Shown here: piece after piece, positions 48,395 through 57,219 of the stretch
Layout: every line of letters starts with the position of its first letter
How positions within the stretch are numbered: position 1 is the first letter of the stretch
Origin: Flavobacterium sp. BFFFF1
GTDB taxonomy: Bacteria > Bacteroidota > Bacteroidia > Flavobacteriales > Flavobacteriaceae
Direction of reading: 5' to 3'
Assembly (NCBI RefSeq): GCF_002256285.1
Contig: NZ_NKJE01000004.1
Span: 85,735 to 149,734 of the forward strand
DNA length: 64,000 nt
Position numbers and translations under genes: made by a program
The notes under the pieces: model-generated
Databases searched by the model: none
What the model was told of the DNA's origin: nothing
What the model saw: only the letters and a program-made list of their open reading frames with translations

Positions 48395-49243
48395 TTAATT
48401 CCCTACGGGAGAATAAATAACATTAACTGTAAAAGGATTTGTGAAAATACCTTGTCTCAAAACAAGATCGAAAGTATCCGAACAAGGATCGTACGTACCC
48501 TCGCCACCAAGGTATCTGTTAGGAAAAGCAGCCGAATTAATACCTACAACAGTCACAGAATAATCATCATTGACAGTAATAGTAGCCGGATAATCCCTGA
48601 TGGCCGCAGCATTGCCAGTAATCGCAGGAACAAATCCTACGCCCCATGCAGAGGCCGTTGTAAACTGCCTTGGATTCCCAGCCACAGGAACTAGCGTTTG
48701 AGTAAATGCAGGACCAACAAAACCGGTAGAAGCTTCTGCAGTTCCGGCATATGTAGTACCAATGTTAACCGGACAAATTTTAACTCTAACGACAGTTGGA
48801 CGAGAGTTATCTGGCAAACCAATTTGGACACTAGACTTGCTTGTAGAAGTCAGCGTAACATCAAACTCAGTAGACGCAGTCAAAGCAGCTTCAGCAATAT
48901 TGATCATCAAATTACCGTTACGGGTAGCTTCACCAAACTGATCTTTGTAGATTTGAGCAACTCCACTCCTTTCAGGAATAATTCCCACGGAACTTCCCGA
49001 AACATCGGTAATAGTATAATTCACATCAATGCCATCCGCATTTACCGGTGCATTAAGCACTATAGGCAAACTAATTACGGACGCGCCCTCATAGACGAAC
49101 TCCTTGGCAGAGCCGTCAACAAACTGAACCCAACCGCTAGAAGGATCTGCGTCGTCAAACCGACCCGTGTTCTTATCATTTTCATTACAAGAACTTAGGG
49201 CAAGAGCCGCACCAAAGAACAATATATAAATGGACTTTTTCAT
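48395..49243 (-). CDS. SusCD-associated lipoprotein, Calx-beta-like
   Basis: The 282 residues have the lipobox AALALSSCNENDKN. A Calx-beta-like domain with EGASVISLPIVLNAPVNADG and TSTEFDVTLTSTSKSSVQIG covers the first half. A second region follows VKICPVNIGTTYAGTAEAST and has another Cys in YDPCSDTFDLVLRQG. It is the last gene of the susC-susD-lipoprotein-lipoprotein operon, 10 bases after its neighbour. It is probably surface exposed and may help bind the ligand; the function is not known. Confidence 0.87.
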   Translation of the reverse strand: MKKSIYILFFGAALALSSCNENDKNTGRFDDADPSSGWVQFVDGSAKEFVYEGASVISLPIVLNAPVNADGIDVNYTITDVSGSSVGIIPERSGVAQIYKDQFGEATRNGNLMINIAEAALTASTEFDVTLTSTSKSSVQIGLPDNSRPTVVRVKICPVNIGTTYAGTAEASTGFVGPAFTQTLVPVAGNPRQFTTASAWGVGFVPAITGNAAAIRDYPATITVNDDYSVTVVGINSAAFPNRYLGGEGTYDPCSDTFDLVLRQGIFTNPFTVNVIYSPVGN

Positions 49244-49253
49244 TTTAATTATT

Positions 49254-50063
49254 TTATTGTTTAGTTAAAACTACTTTACTGGCGTCAAAACTTCCAGCTG
49301 CAACAGTAACCCTAAAATTAAGAGTAATTACATTAGTACAAGCATCAACACTACTAGGATCCAACGCAGCATCTCTGACGTCAACATAGGCATTACCGTA
49401 AGTTGCGTTAACGTAAAGGAAGTTATCCAAATACGGCGGAAAAGTGATCACAGTGTTATTTGGATCTTCACTAACGAAGACCGAAGTTCTTGAATTAGGA
49501 TCAACATCCCAAATATTCCTGAAAACCAATTCGTTCGGAGCATCACCAGCCTCAGCAATCACAGTATAATTGTAAGGCCCTGGAGTTTCAACCGCGGCAT
49601 AGGTACCAAGTAAGCTATCTCTATCGACCGGACAAACCTGCGTTACATTAATTATTGCTTTGTTGGCGTCGAACACCTGCCCATCAGCATTAGTGGCAAA
49701 CGAAATTGTCAAAACTTTAGGATCCTCTAACCCCACATCCATGCCATGGACAACAAGTACCCCTTTATTTGAATTTGCAGGAATCGTGACAGTCGAAGGC
49801 ACTGAATAGGTTGCCGGATCAGCACTACTTTCTTCCGAAATAACACTAATATTGAATACACGATCAACATTAGACACTGTGCTCGAGTTCAAGGTTACTT
49901 CTAATTCCCCGGTAGCATTCACGAGAACTGGTAACGTATAAACCGCATTAGAAAAAGAAAGGAGGGTCTGGCTATCAGACGTACCGTCATACACCGCAGT
50001 ATCAGCTTCTCCGCAAGAAGCGAAGAAAACAGATGCAATCAGTAATTTAAAGATTGTTTTCAT
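49254..50063 (-). CDS. SusCD-associated lipoprotein, Calx-beta-like
   Basis: The 269 residues begin MKTIFKLLIASVFFASCGEA with the lipidated Cys at 17. A beta-sandwich domain follows (VLVNATGELEVTLNSSTVSN, STVTIPANSNKGVLVVHGMD). A second domain starts at QVCPVDRDSLLGTYAAVETP and has a Cys in VDACTNVITLNFRVTVA. Both features match the next gene in the operon and, more weakly, the lipoprotein at 40.0-40.9 kb. It starts 14 bases after susD. Confidence 0.87.
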   Translation of the reverse strand: MKTIFKLLIASVFFASCGEADTAVYDGTSDSQTLLSFSNAVYTLPVLVNATGELEVTLNSSTVSNVDRVFNISVISEESSADPATYSVPSTVTIPANSNKGVLVVHGMDVGLEDPKVLTISFATNADGQVFDANKAIINVTQVCPVDRDSLLGTYAAVETPGPYNYTVIAEAGDAPNELVFRNIWDVDPNSRTSVFVSEDPNNTVITFPPYLDNFLYVNATYGNAYVDVRDAALDPSSVDACTNVITLNFRVTVAAGSFDASKVVLTKQ

Positions 50064-50077
50064 AGAAATTTATTTAT

Positions 50078-51604
50078 TTAATTAACGGGATAACCCGGAT
50101 TTTGTGTAATTATACTATTCGCATTCAATTCACTTTGAGGAATTGGCAACGTGAAGCGGTAATCATTTGCTGCCAAATCTGTTGGAGCAGCAAAAGTAGC
50201 AGCATCAGACGCAAGTCTACTGATACCAATACCAAGTTCACCTCCAAGCCTCTTCAGATCCAAATACCGGTGACCTTCAAAAGCAAGCTCTTTACGGCGC
50301 TCCAAAAGCACATCAGTAAGAGCTGCATTGACGCTGGCGTAGGCAGGTGTTGCAGTCGGATCATTTCTCTTTGTTCTTAATGCTGCAATCGATGAAGCAG
50401 CTCCAGCTAAATTATTATTTCTAGCTTGTGCTTCAGCTAAAATTAACTGTATCTCAGAATAACGAAAAATCTTCACATCATTAACCAGAAAATCAGCAGC
50501 AGCACCAGGATACTTACCAATCAGTATAATCCCATTGTAAGCGGGTGCAGGAGCATTCGGAGCGGAACCTTCTGGATCCCCCACAGCCACAAATGTGACC
50601 GCTTTACGAACATCAGCATCATCAAAAAGATTGTACAGTTGTTTTGACGCTTCCAACACTGGACTACCAGTTCTTCTAACCCTGTTTGCATACCAGTTAC
50701 CCGCAATACCATTGTCTCCAGTATTTGGGTTACGCGCTAATGAGAAAATAATTTCTCCCTGTGCTGTATCAGTAAACATATCCTGGTAAGCAGCAGCGTC
50801 GGCCAAAGAACCTGTAGACATCAAGTCTGTCGCTATCGTTTCAGCTAAAACATAATTCTCTGTATCCAATGCCAATCTCGCCTGCATCGCCTTTACCGCA
50901 TTTACACTCATATAATGCCATGAATTAAATGCCGCTCCAACAGTAAAACCGTCCAACAACGTTGCTGCCTGATCCATATCATCATTAATAAAAGCAACAA
51001 TCTCCGAAACAGTGTTACGCTCAAATGTATCAGTCACTTCAGGAACGAAATCCATTTTGATTACCGACAACCCCGCTGCATTAGCATAATCAGGAGTAAA
51101 ATATTCGAACAAGTCAAGATGACAAAGTGCCCTAATAGCCAATAGCTGCCCCTTAATTTTGTCAGCAGCAAATTGATCTTCGTTTGTGGCAGCTACATCT
51201 CCCGCAGGCAACGTAGGATAAATTCTTTCAAACGCCCTTAGGACCCTGTTGGCACGGTTAATTGTACCATAACGATTAGCCCAGATGCTTTCGGGAGTCG
51301 AAGTGCTTGGTTGTAAAATAAAACTATATTCACTAGAACCTTGACCACTACTAACTAATCCTTTCTTAATATTATCGGTGAAAAGATCATTGAAGAAAAT
51401 GGCATCACCGTTTCCATTACTACCAGCGTCAGGACTATAAGCAGAATAAACACCATTAAGACCGGAATTTAAGTCAGCAACCGTCTGAAATGCAGCTGTT
51501 TCATCCAATTCAGACTCCTGAATGATATCGGTCGCATCGTTACACGCCCCGACGGTAAATAGCAAAGCAAATAAACCTAATTTAAATATGTTTTTCATTT
51601 TCAT
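50078..51604 (-). CDS. SusD/RagB-family surface lipoprotein
   Basis: Starting at the ATG at 51604 (MKMKNIFKLGLFALLFTVGA), with the lipidated Cys next, the protein has about 508 residues. The frame extends upstream to 51697, but that part overlaps the 3' end of susC and lacks a signal peptide; a second ATG lies at 51598. The SusD core is clear: KGQLLAIRALCHLDLFEYFT, IFRYSEIQLILAEAQARNNN, ALTDVLLERRKELAFEGHRY and a C-terminal FTLPIPQSELNANS. It pairs with the SusC encoded upstream as the ligand lid. Confidence 0.95.
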   Translation of the reverse strand: MKMKNIFKLGLFALLFTVGACNDATDIIQESELDETAAFQTVADLNSGLNGVYSAYSPDAGSNGNGDAIFFNDLFTDNIKKGLVSSGQGSSEYSFILQPSTSTPESIWANRYGTINRANRVLRAFERIYPTLPAGDVAATNEDQFAADKIKGQLLAIRALCHLDLFEYFTPDYANAAGLSVIKMDFVPEVTDTFERNTVSEIVAFINDDMDQAATLLDGFTVGAAFNSWHYMSVNAVKAMQARLALDTENYVLAETIATDLMSTGSLADAAAYQDMFTDTAQGEIIFSLARNPNTGDNGIAGNWYANRVRRTGSPVLEASKQLYNLFDDADVRKAVTFVAVGDPEGSAPNAPAPAYNGIILIGKYPGAAADFLVNDVKIFRYSEIQLILAEAQARNNNLAGAASSIAALRTKRNDPTATPAYASVNAALTDVLLERRKELAFEGHRYLDLKRLGGELGIGISRLASDAATFAAPTDLAANDYRFTLPIPQSELNANSIITQNPGYPVN

Positions 51605-51611
51605 TTTTTTT

Positions 51612-54600
51612 TTAAAAATTAATTGTAGCACCAAAGGTGTAAATCTTCGGAGTTGGGTAATTACCTCTGTCTGTTGAGCGGAAACCAGCTTCAGCATCCC
51701 AACCTCTATATGAACTAAAAGTAACTATGTTCTCAGCCTGAACAAAGAATTTAACACCAGAGAACGGCGTTTTCTCCAACGATTTGCTACCAAAAGTATA
51801 GCCTAAAGAAACATTTCTCAATCGTAAGAAAGAAGCATCCTCAAGATATCTGTCTGTTCCGTTGATATAATCAATACTATTGAGGGGATTGCCTACTCTT
51901 GGAATTGTTGTAATATCCCCAGGATTCTGCCATGCATTAAGTACTGTCGTCGACCTATTACCACCATCAATAACTGTATTTGTCTCCTCTACAGTACCCA
52001 AATCTAAATTGTTTCTCCAAAGTTTGGCCATCCAACTCCACTGCGATGCCAGTTCAAAACCTTTGTAAGAAATATTAGTTCCGAAACCACCTTGCCAAAC
52101 GGGATAGATCGATTTTCCAGTAGACACTCTACTCGCATCCGATATCTGTTCAGTAAGATTACCCTCGGCATCAAGAAATAACGCATTTCCATTCGCAGGA
52201 TTAACACCTGCATAGCGCTGAATATAAAATACGTCAACAGGCTCGCCTTCTATAAGTGCTGATGCACCTCCTTGGAATTGAATTCCTTCAAAACTATCGG
52301 CCAATTCCAAAATTTTATTCTTATTGTAAGAAGCATTGGCATTTACACCAATATTCCAACCGTTCTTGTCATACACAACGTATTTCAATTCAGCTTCAAT
52401 ACCACGATTCTCCAAAGAACCTATATTGGCCCTAAGTATGCTGGTTCCAGTTATTGGAGACACAGGACGATCCTGGAACAATTGCTCAGTTGTTTTTACG
52501 TATACGTCAAAGCTACCTGATAATTTATTCTTCCATATTCCAAAATCCAAACCAATATTACTTTGCTTTAATTCCTCCCACTGCAAATCTACGTTTCCTA
52601 TTTGTGTTGCGAAAGTAGCATTACCGCTATCATATCCGCCTCCCTGTCCATAAAGACTACGAGTTAAATTCAAACCTGAATATTGTGCGTTGATAATCCT
52701 CTGGTTACCTGAAGTTCCATAAGAAGCCCTCAGTTTAAGTAAGTTTAAAGCAGTCTTGTCTTTCATGAAACTTTCCTGATCGATACTCCAAGCACCACCA
52801 ACGGACCAAAAAGTACCCCATTTATTATCATCCACAAAGCGGAAAGAAGCATCTCTTCTAAGCGTACCTGACAAAACATACTTGTTATCATATTCGTATT
52901 GCATATTTCCGAAGTACGAAAACAAACCTTCCTGAAGTTTGAAAGAACCAATTGTCGGGGTATAAATCTCACCGCCAAGTTCAATCGTATTAAAATCAAC
53001 AAAAGCCGCACCTGTTCCCAATAACCTTGCATCAAGGCCTCTTACCTGGAAGTTAATTCCGTCGTAATGTGCTTTGTTATATTCAGTATATGCAGTAACA
53101 TCAATCGAATGTTTACCGAAAGTATTGTTATAATTTAAGTTTGCAGTAGTATTAAACCTAAAGTCACGTGTCGAACCTTCACTCTGAATACCACCAAAAG
53201 TCGCCGCCTGACTTACCTGAAATGGACCAAGAATACTTCTTGGATCAAGAACCTCTTTCGTAGTGAATGTTGAATAATCGATACCGATCTGTATTCCAGC
53301 GGTAAGATTTTTTGCAAAATTATACGTAGCATTTAATGCCGAAACCATCTTAAACTCATCCTCAACATCGGTATTCATCATAGCAGAATTCAACAAGACA
53401 TATGGTATTGCGTTTGCAGTAACCGCACTCGCATCACCAGGAGCAATTCCCCCATCTCTTGTGATAGAACCATCCGCATCATAAGGAGACAAATAAGGAA
53501 GCCCACGCAGAGCAGCAGAAAATGGCGCAAAGAAAATAGCGTTAGTTCCTGCACCGTCGATACCGTTAGACCTTGAAAAGTTAGCAGAAAAATTGAAAGA
53601 ATAGTTAAATTTATTGTTTTCTGAACGTCCTGTGAAATTATTTCTCACACTGAAACGTTTGAAGTTTGTATTAATAAAAATACCCTCCTGATCAAAATAA
53701 CTTAAAGATGTAAAGTTTGAGGTTTTTTCAGACCCTGAAGTAATCGAAAGGTCATGCGTCTGTGTTGTACCTTTTCTAAAAAAGATATCAGCCCAATTTG
53801 TGTTTGCTTGCTTAGCTCTAACATCTATTTCAGCATCACTCAAACCACCTCCAAGACCACCACCATACTGCTGCTCAAGCTTAAGCATCTGACGCGAATT
53901 CATCAATTCTATGTTTAATCCTTGCAGCTCATTAATTCCGTATTGCGAAGAGTATCTGAACTTCATCTTCTCATTCAATTTACCTCTTTTTGTAGTAATA
54001 ACGATAACACCGTTACCTCCTCTATTACCGTAAATAGAGGTCGCAGAGGCATCTTTAAGCACACTAATAGTAGCAATATCATTCTGGTTGATACTTCTAA
54101 AACCATCTTCATCCACTGGACTTCCGTCAACAATAAATAATGGTTCAATATTACCATTAATAGACCCTACACCACGAAGGATAATTGTACTATCCGAACC
54201 CGGCTGACCACTTCCTGTCGCCACGTTAAGACCTGCGATTTGGCCTTGAAGGTTTTGGATAACCGATGCATTTGCCCTGTCTTCAATTGATTCAATTGAA
54301 ATTGTAGCAATCGCAGAAGGATTATCTCTCTTGGTAAAAGATTTATAACCGGTATTAATAACGACAGTTTCCAATTGAGTTTCTGATAACGTTACATCAA
54401 TTTTGGAAGTTGCACCCACCACAATTGTCTGACTAACATAACCTGTATAAGAAAAAACCAACGATTCTCCCTGACTAACCTTAATAGAATAGTTTCCATC
54501 AAAATCAGTTTGAGTTGCCCTGGTAGTGCCTTTAACAATAACGTTAGCTGCTGGCAACGACATTCCGTCAGAACCTTTAACCGTACCCGTTACAGTTTTT

Positions 54601-54671
54601 TCCTGCGCAAACGTAAACTGCACTGAAAATGCAAGTAAAAGCGCAAAAATCCATTTGAATTTCGATCTCAT
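51612..54671 (-). CDS. SusC/RagA-family TonB-dependent outer-membrane transporter
   Basis: The 1019 residues start with a signal peptide ending SVQFTFAQ. A regulatory-like domain (VTGTVKGSDGMSLPAANVIV, TQTDFDGNYSIKV) precedes the plug (VIQNLQGQIAGLNVATGSGQ, IILRGVGSINGNIEPLFIVD). A large barrel ends KIYTFGATINF. Length and domain order are typical of SusC. It leads the operon with susD and two lipoprotein genes. A possible -7 box TAATTTTG lies at 54752-54759, about 80 bases upstream. No enzyme genes accompany it, so the substrate is unknown. Confidence 0.96.
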   Translation of the reverse strand: MRSKFKWIFALLLAFSVQFTFAQEKTVTGTVKGSDGMSLPAANVIVKGTTRATQTDFDGNYSIKVSQGESLVFSYTGYVSQTIVVGATSKIDVTLSETQLETVVINTGYKSFTKRDNPSAIATISIESIEDRANASVIQNLQGQIAGLNVATGSGQPGSDSTIILRGVGSINGNIEPLFIVDGSPVDEDGFRSINQNDIATISVLKDASATSIYGNRGGNGVIVITTKRGKLNEKMKFRYSSQYGINELQGLNIELMNSRQMLKLEQQYGGGLGGGLSDAEIDVRAKQANTNWADIFFRKGTTQTHDLSITSGSEKTSNFTSLSYFDQEGIFINTNFKRFSVRNNFTGRSENNKFNYSFNFSANFSRSNGIDGAGTNAIFFAPFSAALRGLPYLSPYDADGSITRDGGIAPGDASAVTANAIPYVLLNSAMMNTDVEDEFKMVSALNATYNFAKNLTAGIQIGIDYSTFTTKEVLDPRSILGPFQVSQAATFGGIQSEGSTRDFRFNTTANLNYNNTFGKHSIDVTAYTEYNKAHYDGINFQVRGLDARLLGTGAAFVDFNTIELGGEIYTPTIGSFKLQEGLFSYFGNMQYEYDNKYVLSGTLRRDASFRFVDDNKWGTFWSVGGAWSIDQESFMKDKTALNLLKLRASYGTSGNQRIINAQYSGLNLTRSLYGQGGGYDSGNATFATQIGNVDLQWEELKQSNIGLDFGIWKNKLSGSFDVYVKTTEQLFQDRPVSPITGTSILRANIGSLENRGIEAELKYVVYDKNGWNIGVNANASYNKNKILELADSFEGIQFQGGASALIEGEPVDVFYIQRYAGVNPANGNALFLDAEGNLTEQISDASRVSTGKSIYPVWQGGFGTNISYKGFELASQWSWMAKLWRNNLDLGTVEETNTVIDGGNRSTTVLNAWQNPGDITTIPRVGNPLNSIDYINGTDRYLEDASFLRLRNVSLGYTFGSKSLEKTPFSGVKFFVQAENIVTFSSYRGWDAEAGFRSTDRGNYPTPKIYTFGATINF

Positions 54672-55000
54672 AATTAAATTTAATTTGAATTAGTTATTCC
54701 GCAAACTTCTTAATAATTTCTTAATTAAACAAATAAATACATTTAATATTCCAAAATTAACTTTTGCAGACAGCACAATTCTTTACAAATACTTTATTGT
54801 ATTTATTCAAGAGATAACATTAATGTAAAATGGTTGCGTAAAAATGATTTTTTTTAACTTTATTGCAATCTCAGCCTCTGGATGCAGGAAGCAAACAGAA
54901 AAACAATACGTGAATAAAATGTTAAAATCATAGCTATTTTTTGATATTTTATTTCATCCTATTTTCTATTATTATAAAACATTATTTTTGACACACAATT
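54672..55000. other. Divergent intergenic region of susC and rnhB
   Basis: This AT-rich stretch holds a likely susC -7 box on the minus strand (TAATTTTG, 54752-54759, TTG 16 bases upstream) and a likely rnhB -7 box on the plus strand (TATTTTTG, 54983-54990). No gene, repeat or strong hairpin was recognised in the rest. Confidence 0.45.
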
Positions 55001-55621
55001 ATGCAATCAATGCTTTTATCTAATTTTTCTACATTTGTGCTGGAATCCGGAACTGATGAAGCCGGTCGCGGATGCCTGGCCGGGCCGGTTACCGCTGCAG
55101 CCGTATTATTGCCCCCGGATTTCCGACATCCTCTCCTTAATGATTCAAAACAACTTTCGGAAAAACAGCGTATGCATCTACGCCCAATAATTGAACAGCA
55201 TGCTATCAGTTTCGCAGTAACGCATCTCGAACCAATAGTGATTGACGAAATAAACATACTGAATGCGTCAATAAAAGCAATGCAGGAATCCATCCTGAAA
55301 TTAAACCCCTTACCTTTATATATAATAGTAGACGGAAATCGATTTAAACCACTTCCAAATATTCCGCATAGCTGCATCATCAAAGGCGATTCAAAATACT
55401 TAAGTATCGCTGCTGCTGCAATTCTTGCAAAAACCTATAGAGACGAATATATGGATGCACTACATGAAGAATTCCCAATGTACAATTGGAAACAAAATAA
55501 AGGCTATCCGACCCTGGAACACCGTGAAGCAATAAGGAAACACGGTCCAACCAGACACCACCGCATGTCTTTCAGGCTACTGCCTGAGGAGCAACTTGCA
55601 CTGGATTTAAATCAATCGTAG
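55001..55621 (+). CDS. rnhB: Ribonuclease HII
   Basis: RNase HII cuts RNA in RNA-DNA hybrids and single ribonucleotides in DNA. The 206 residues carry the acidic active site: [20 protein letters not shown] (Asp and Glu), the Asp in YIIVDGNRF and [20 protein letters not shown]. An in-frame ATG three codons downstream is a possible alternative start. The stop is 1 base from the convergent lipB stop. Confidence 0.96.
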   Translation: MQSMLLSNFSTFVLESGTDEAGRGCLAGPVTAAAVLLPPDFRHPLLNDSKQLSEKQRMHLRPIIEQHAISFAVTHLEPIVIDEINILNASIKAMQESILKLNPLPLYIIVDGNRFKPLPNIPHSCIIKGDSKYLSIAAAAILAKTYRDEYMDALHEEFPMYNWKQNKGYPTLEHREAIRKHGPTRHHRMSFRLLPEEQLALDLNQS

Positions 55622-55622
55622 T

Positions 55623-56324
55623 CTAAATGAAATTGGCACCAAATAAGTCGGTGAAATGTTTTTTGATTTTTCGCCTGACCTCTTCTTCATCGACTCTGGG
55701 TACACCGAGCTCAACATGTAGCGAAGTAACCGATTTGCCACGAATACCACAGGGAATGATGTTGTCAAAATAACCCAGGTCTGCATTGACATTCAATGCA
55801 AAACCGTGCATGGTAACCCAGCGTGACGCCCTGACACCCATCGCACAGATCTTGCGCGCAAAAGGAGTCCCAACATCAAGCCATACGCCAGTTTCTCCAT
55901 CACTCCTGCTGCATTGTAATCCATATTCCGACAATGTCAGTATCACTACCTCCTCGAGAAATCGGAGGTATTTATGAATGTCAGTAAAGAAATTTTCGAG
56001 GTCCAGAATGGGATACCCTACAATCTGGCCGGGACCATGATAAGTGATGTCGCCGCCACGGTTGATTCTGTAAAAAGTGGCGCCCTTTTCCTTTAGCTGG
56101 GATTCGCTGAGCAACAGATTTCCATCATCTCCGCTTTTGCCAAGCGTATAAACGTGTGGATGCTCCACAAAAAGAAAATAATTCGGCGTCTCCAACTGCG
56201 TTTCGTCCCTGCGGTTTCTGATTTTTAAATCAACAATCTGCTGAAAAAGGACTTCCTGATAGTCCCAGGTCTCTTTGTAATCCTTAAAACCCAGATCCTG
56301 CAAGCCTACATTTTTATTTTTCAT
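55623..56324 (-). CDS. lipB: Octanoyltransferase LipB
   Basis: LipB moves octanoyl groups from acyl carrier protein to lipoyl domains of enzymes such as pyruvate dehydrogenase. The 233 residues include YRINRGGDITYHGPGQIVGY, the catalytic Cys in FDNIIPCGIRGKSVTSL, and the Lys in GTPFARKICAMGVRASRWVT. Length is normal. It lies 5 bases after an unrelated-looking lipoprotein gene on the same strand. Confidence 0.96.
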   Translation of the reverse strand: MKNKNVGLQDLGFKDYKETWDYQEVLFQQIVDLKIRNRRDETQLETPNYFLFVEHPHVYTLGKSGDDGNLLLSESQLKEKGATFYRINRGGDITYHGPGQIVGYPILDLENFFTDIHKYLRFLEEVVILTLSEYGLQCSRSDGETGVWLDVGTPFARKICAMGVRASRWVTMHGFALNVNADLGYFDNIIPCGIRGKSVTSLHVELGVPRVDEEEVRRKIKKHFTDLFGANFI

Positions 56325-56329
56325 ACAAT

Positions 56330-57073
56330 CTACTCGAACTCCACTTCAAAATTTAGTTTCTCAGGTTCTTTCATATAATCCATGAATGGAAACTCAATCG
56401 TCACACTTTTTTTATCATCACTGATTACCGCACCGGCAGCACTGACTTTTTTAATTTTCTTTGGAAAGTGATACTTTACTGTATAAGTCGAGGATTCATA
56501 GATCATATTGTATGCTTCGCCCAACGAATCGTTCTCGACGTCCTTTTTTGGAAGCAAAATTGCCTTTCTCGAAAACTTCCTTCCGTTATAACTGTACTTT
56601 AGCTTGGAATTATTATTGGGCAAACCACCCGCTTTTGCTAATGGATTTGATTGATCAATCCCGTTTGTGGAGGTAATATTGCTCATCGAGGACATAGCAT
56701 CCTCAATCTCAGTGACATTTTTAAAGTCTGCAGCCATAGTAAACAACATCTGCCCTTCCTTAGCATTCATTTTCATACTCATCGTGTAGTTTTCAAGTTT
56801 TTTCAAACGCTCCTGCTCTTCTTTTGGCAACTTGGAAATACTGTCTTTTTTCGTAGCTAAAAGCGTCTTGAAACTAAAGGTTGAGTCAATCACTTTATTC
56901 GCTTCTGGATTTTTTTCCACCTCTTTTCCCGCCATAGCCATCAGCGAGGAAGCGTCCATTGCAACCGAAAATTTGCCGGTTCCATCGTTATTAATGTACA
57001 TGTCTTCTGTAAAGTTGCAGCTCGAGAATACGGAAACTGCAACAAGGCCCACTAGAAATTTGAATGACTTCAT
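56330..57073 (-). CDS. Lipoprotein of unknown function
   Basis: The ATG at 57073 gives MKSFKFLVGLVAVSVFSSCN with a good lipobox; an ATG 16 codons upstream (57121) would hide it. The 247 residues contain FTEDMYINNDGTGKFSVAMD, a helical middle part with KLPKEEQERLKKLENYTMSM, and a C-terminal beta part ending EKLNFEVEFE. The NNDGTGKF... opening is seen in Bacteroidota envelope lipoproteins of unknown role. It is probably cotranscribed with lipB. Confidence 0.87.
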   Translation of the reverse strand: MKSFKFLVGLVAVSVFSSCNFTEDMYINNDGTGKFSVAMDASSLMAMAGKEVEKNPEANKVIDSTFSFKTLLATKKDSISKLPKEEQERLKKLENYTMSMKMNAKEGQMLFTMAADFKNVTEIEDAMSSMSNITSTNGIDQSNPLAKAGGLPNNNSKLKYSYNGRKFSRKAILLPKKDVENDSLGEAYNMIYESSTYTVKYHFPKKIKKVSAAGAVISDDKKSVTIEFPFMDYMKEPEKLNFEVEFE

Positions 57074-57170
57074 AATTGTAAGGATAAGTTTCGGTTTAGG
57101 CCACAAAGATACATAATCCAAAATAAGTTTAATGTTCTTTGAACCAACTCAAATCATTAGTTTCATAAAA

Positions 57171-57200
57171 TTGTCCAATTTTAATTATTAATTATCTTTG
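57171..57200 (+). promoter_or_regulatory. lysS promoter
   Basis: TTG (57171-57173), a 19-base gap and TATCTTTG (57193-57200) match the Bacteroidota promoter. The ATG lies 19 bases after the -7 box. Confidence 0.75.
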
Positions 57201-57219
57201 CAGTCTTAAAAGCAAAAAA

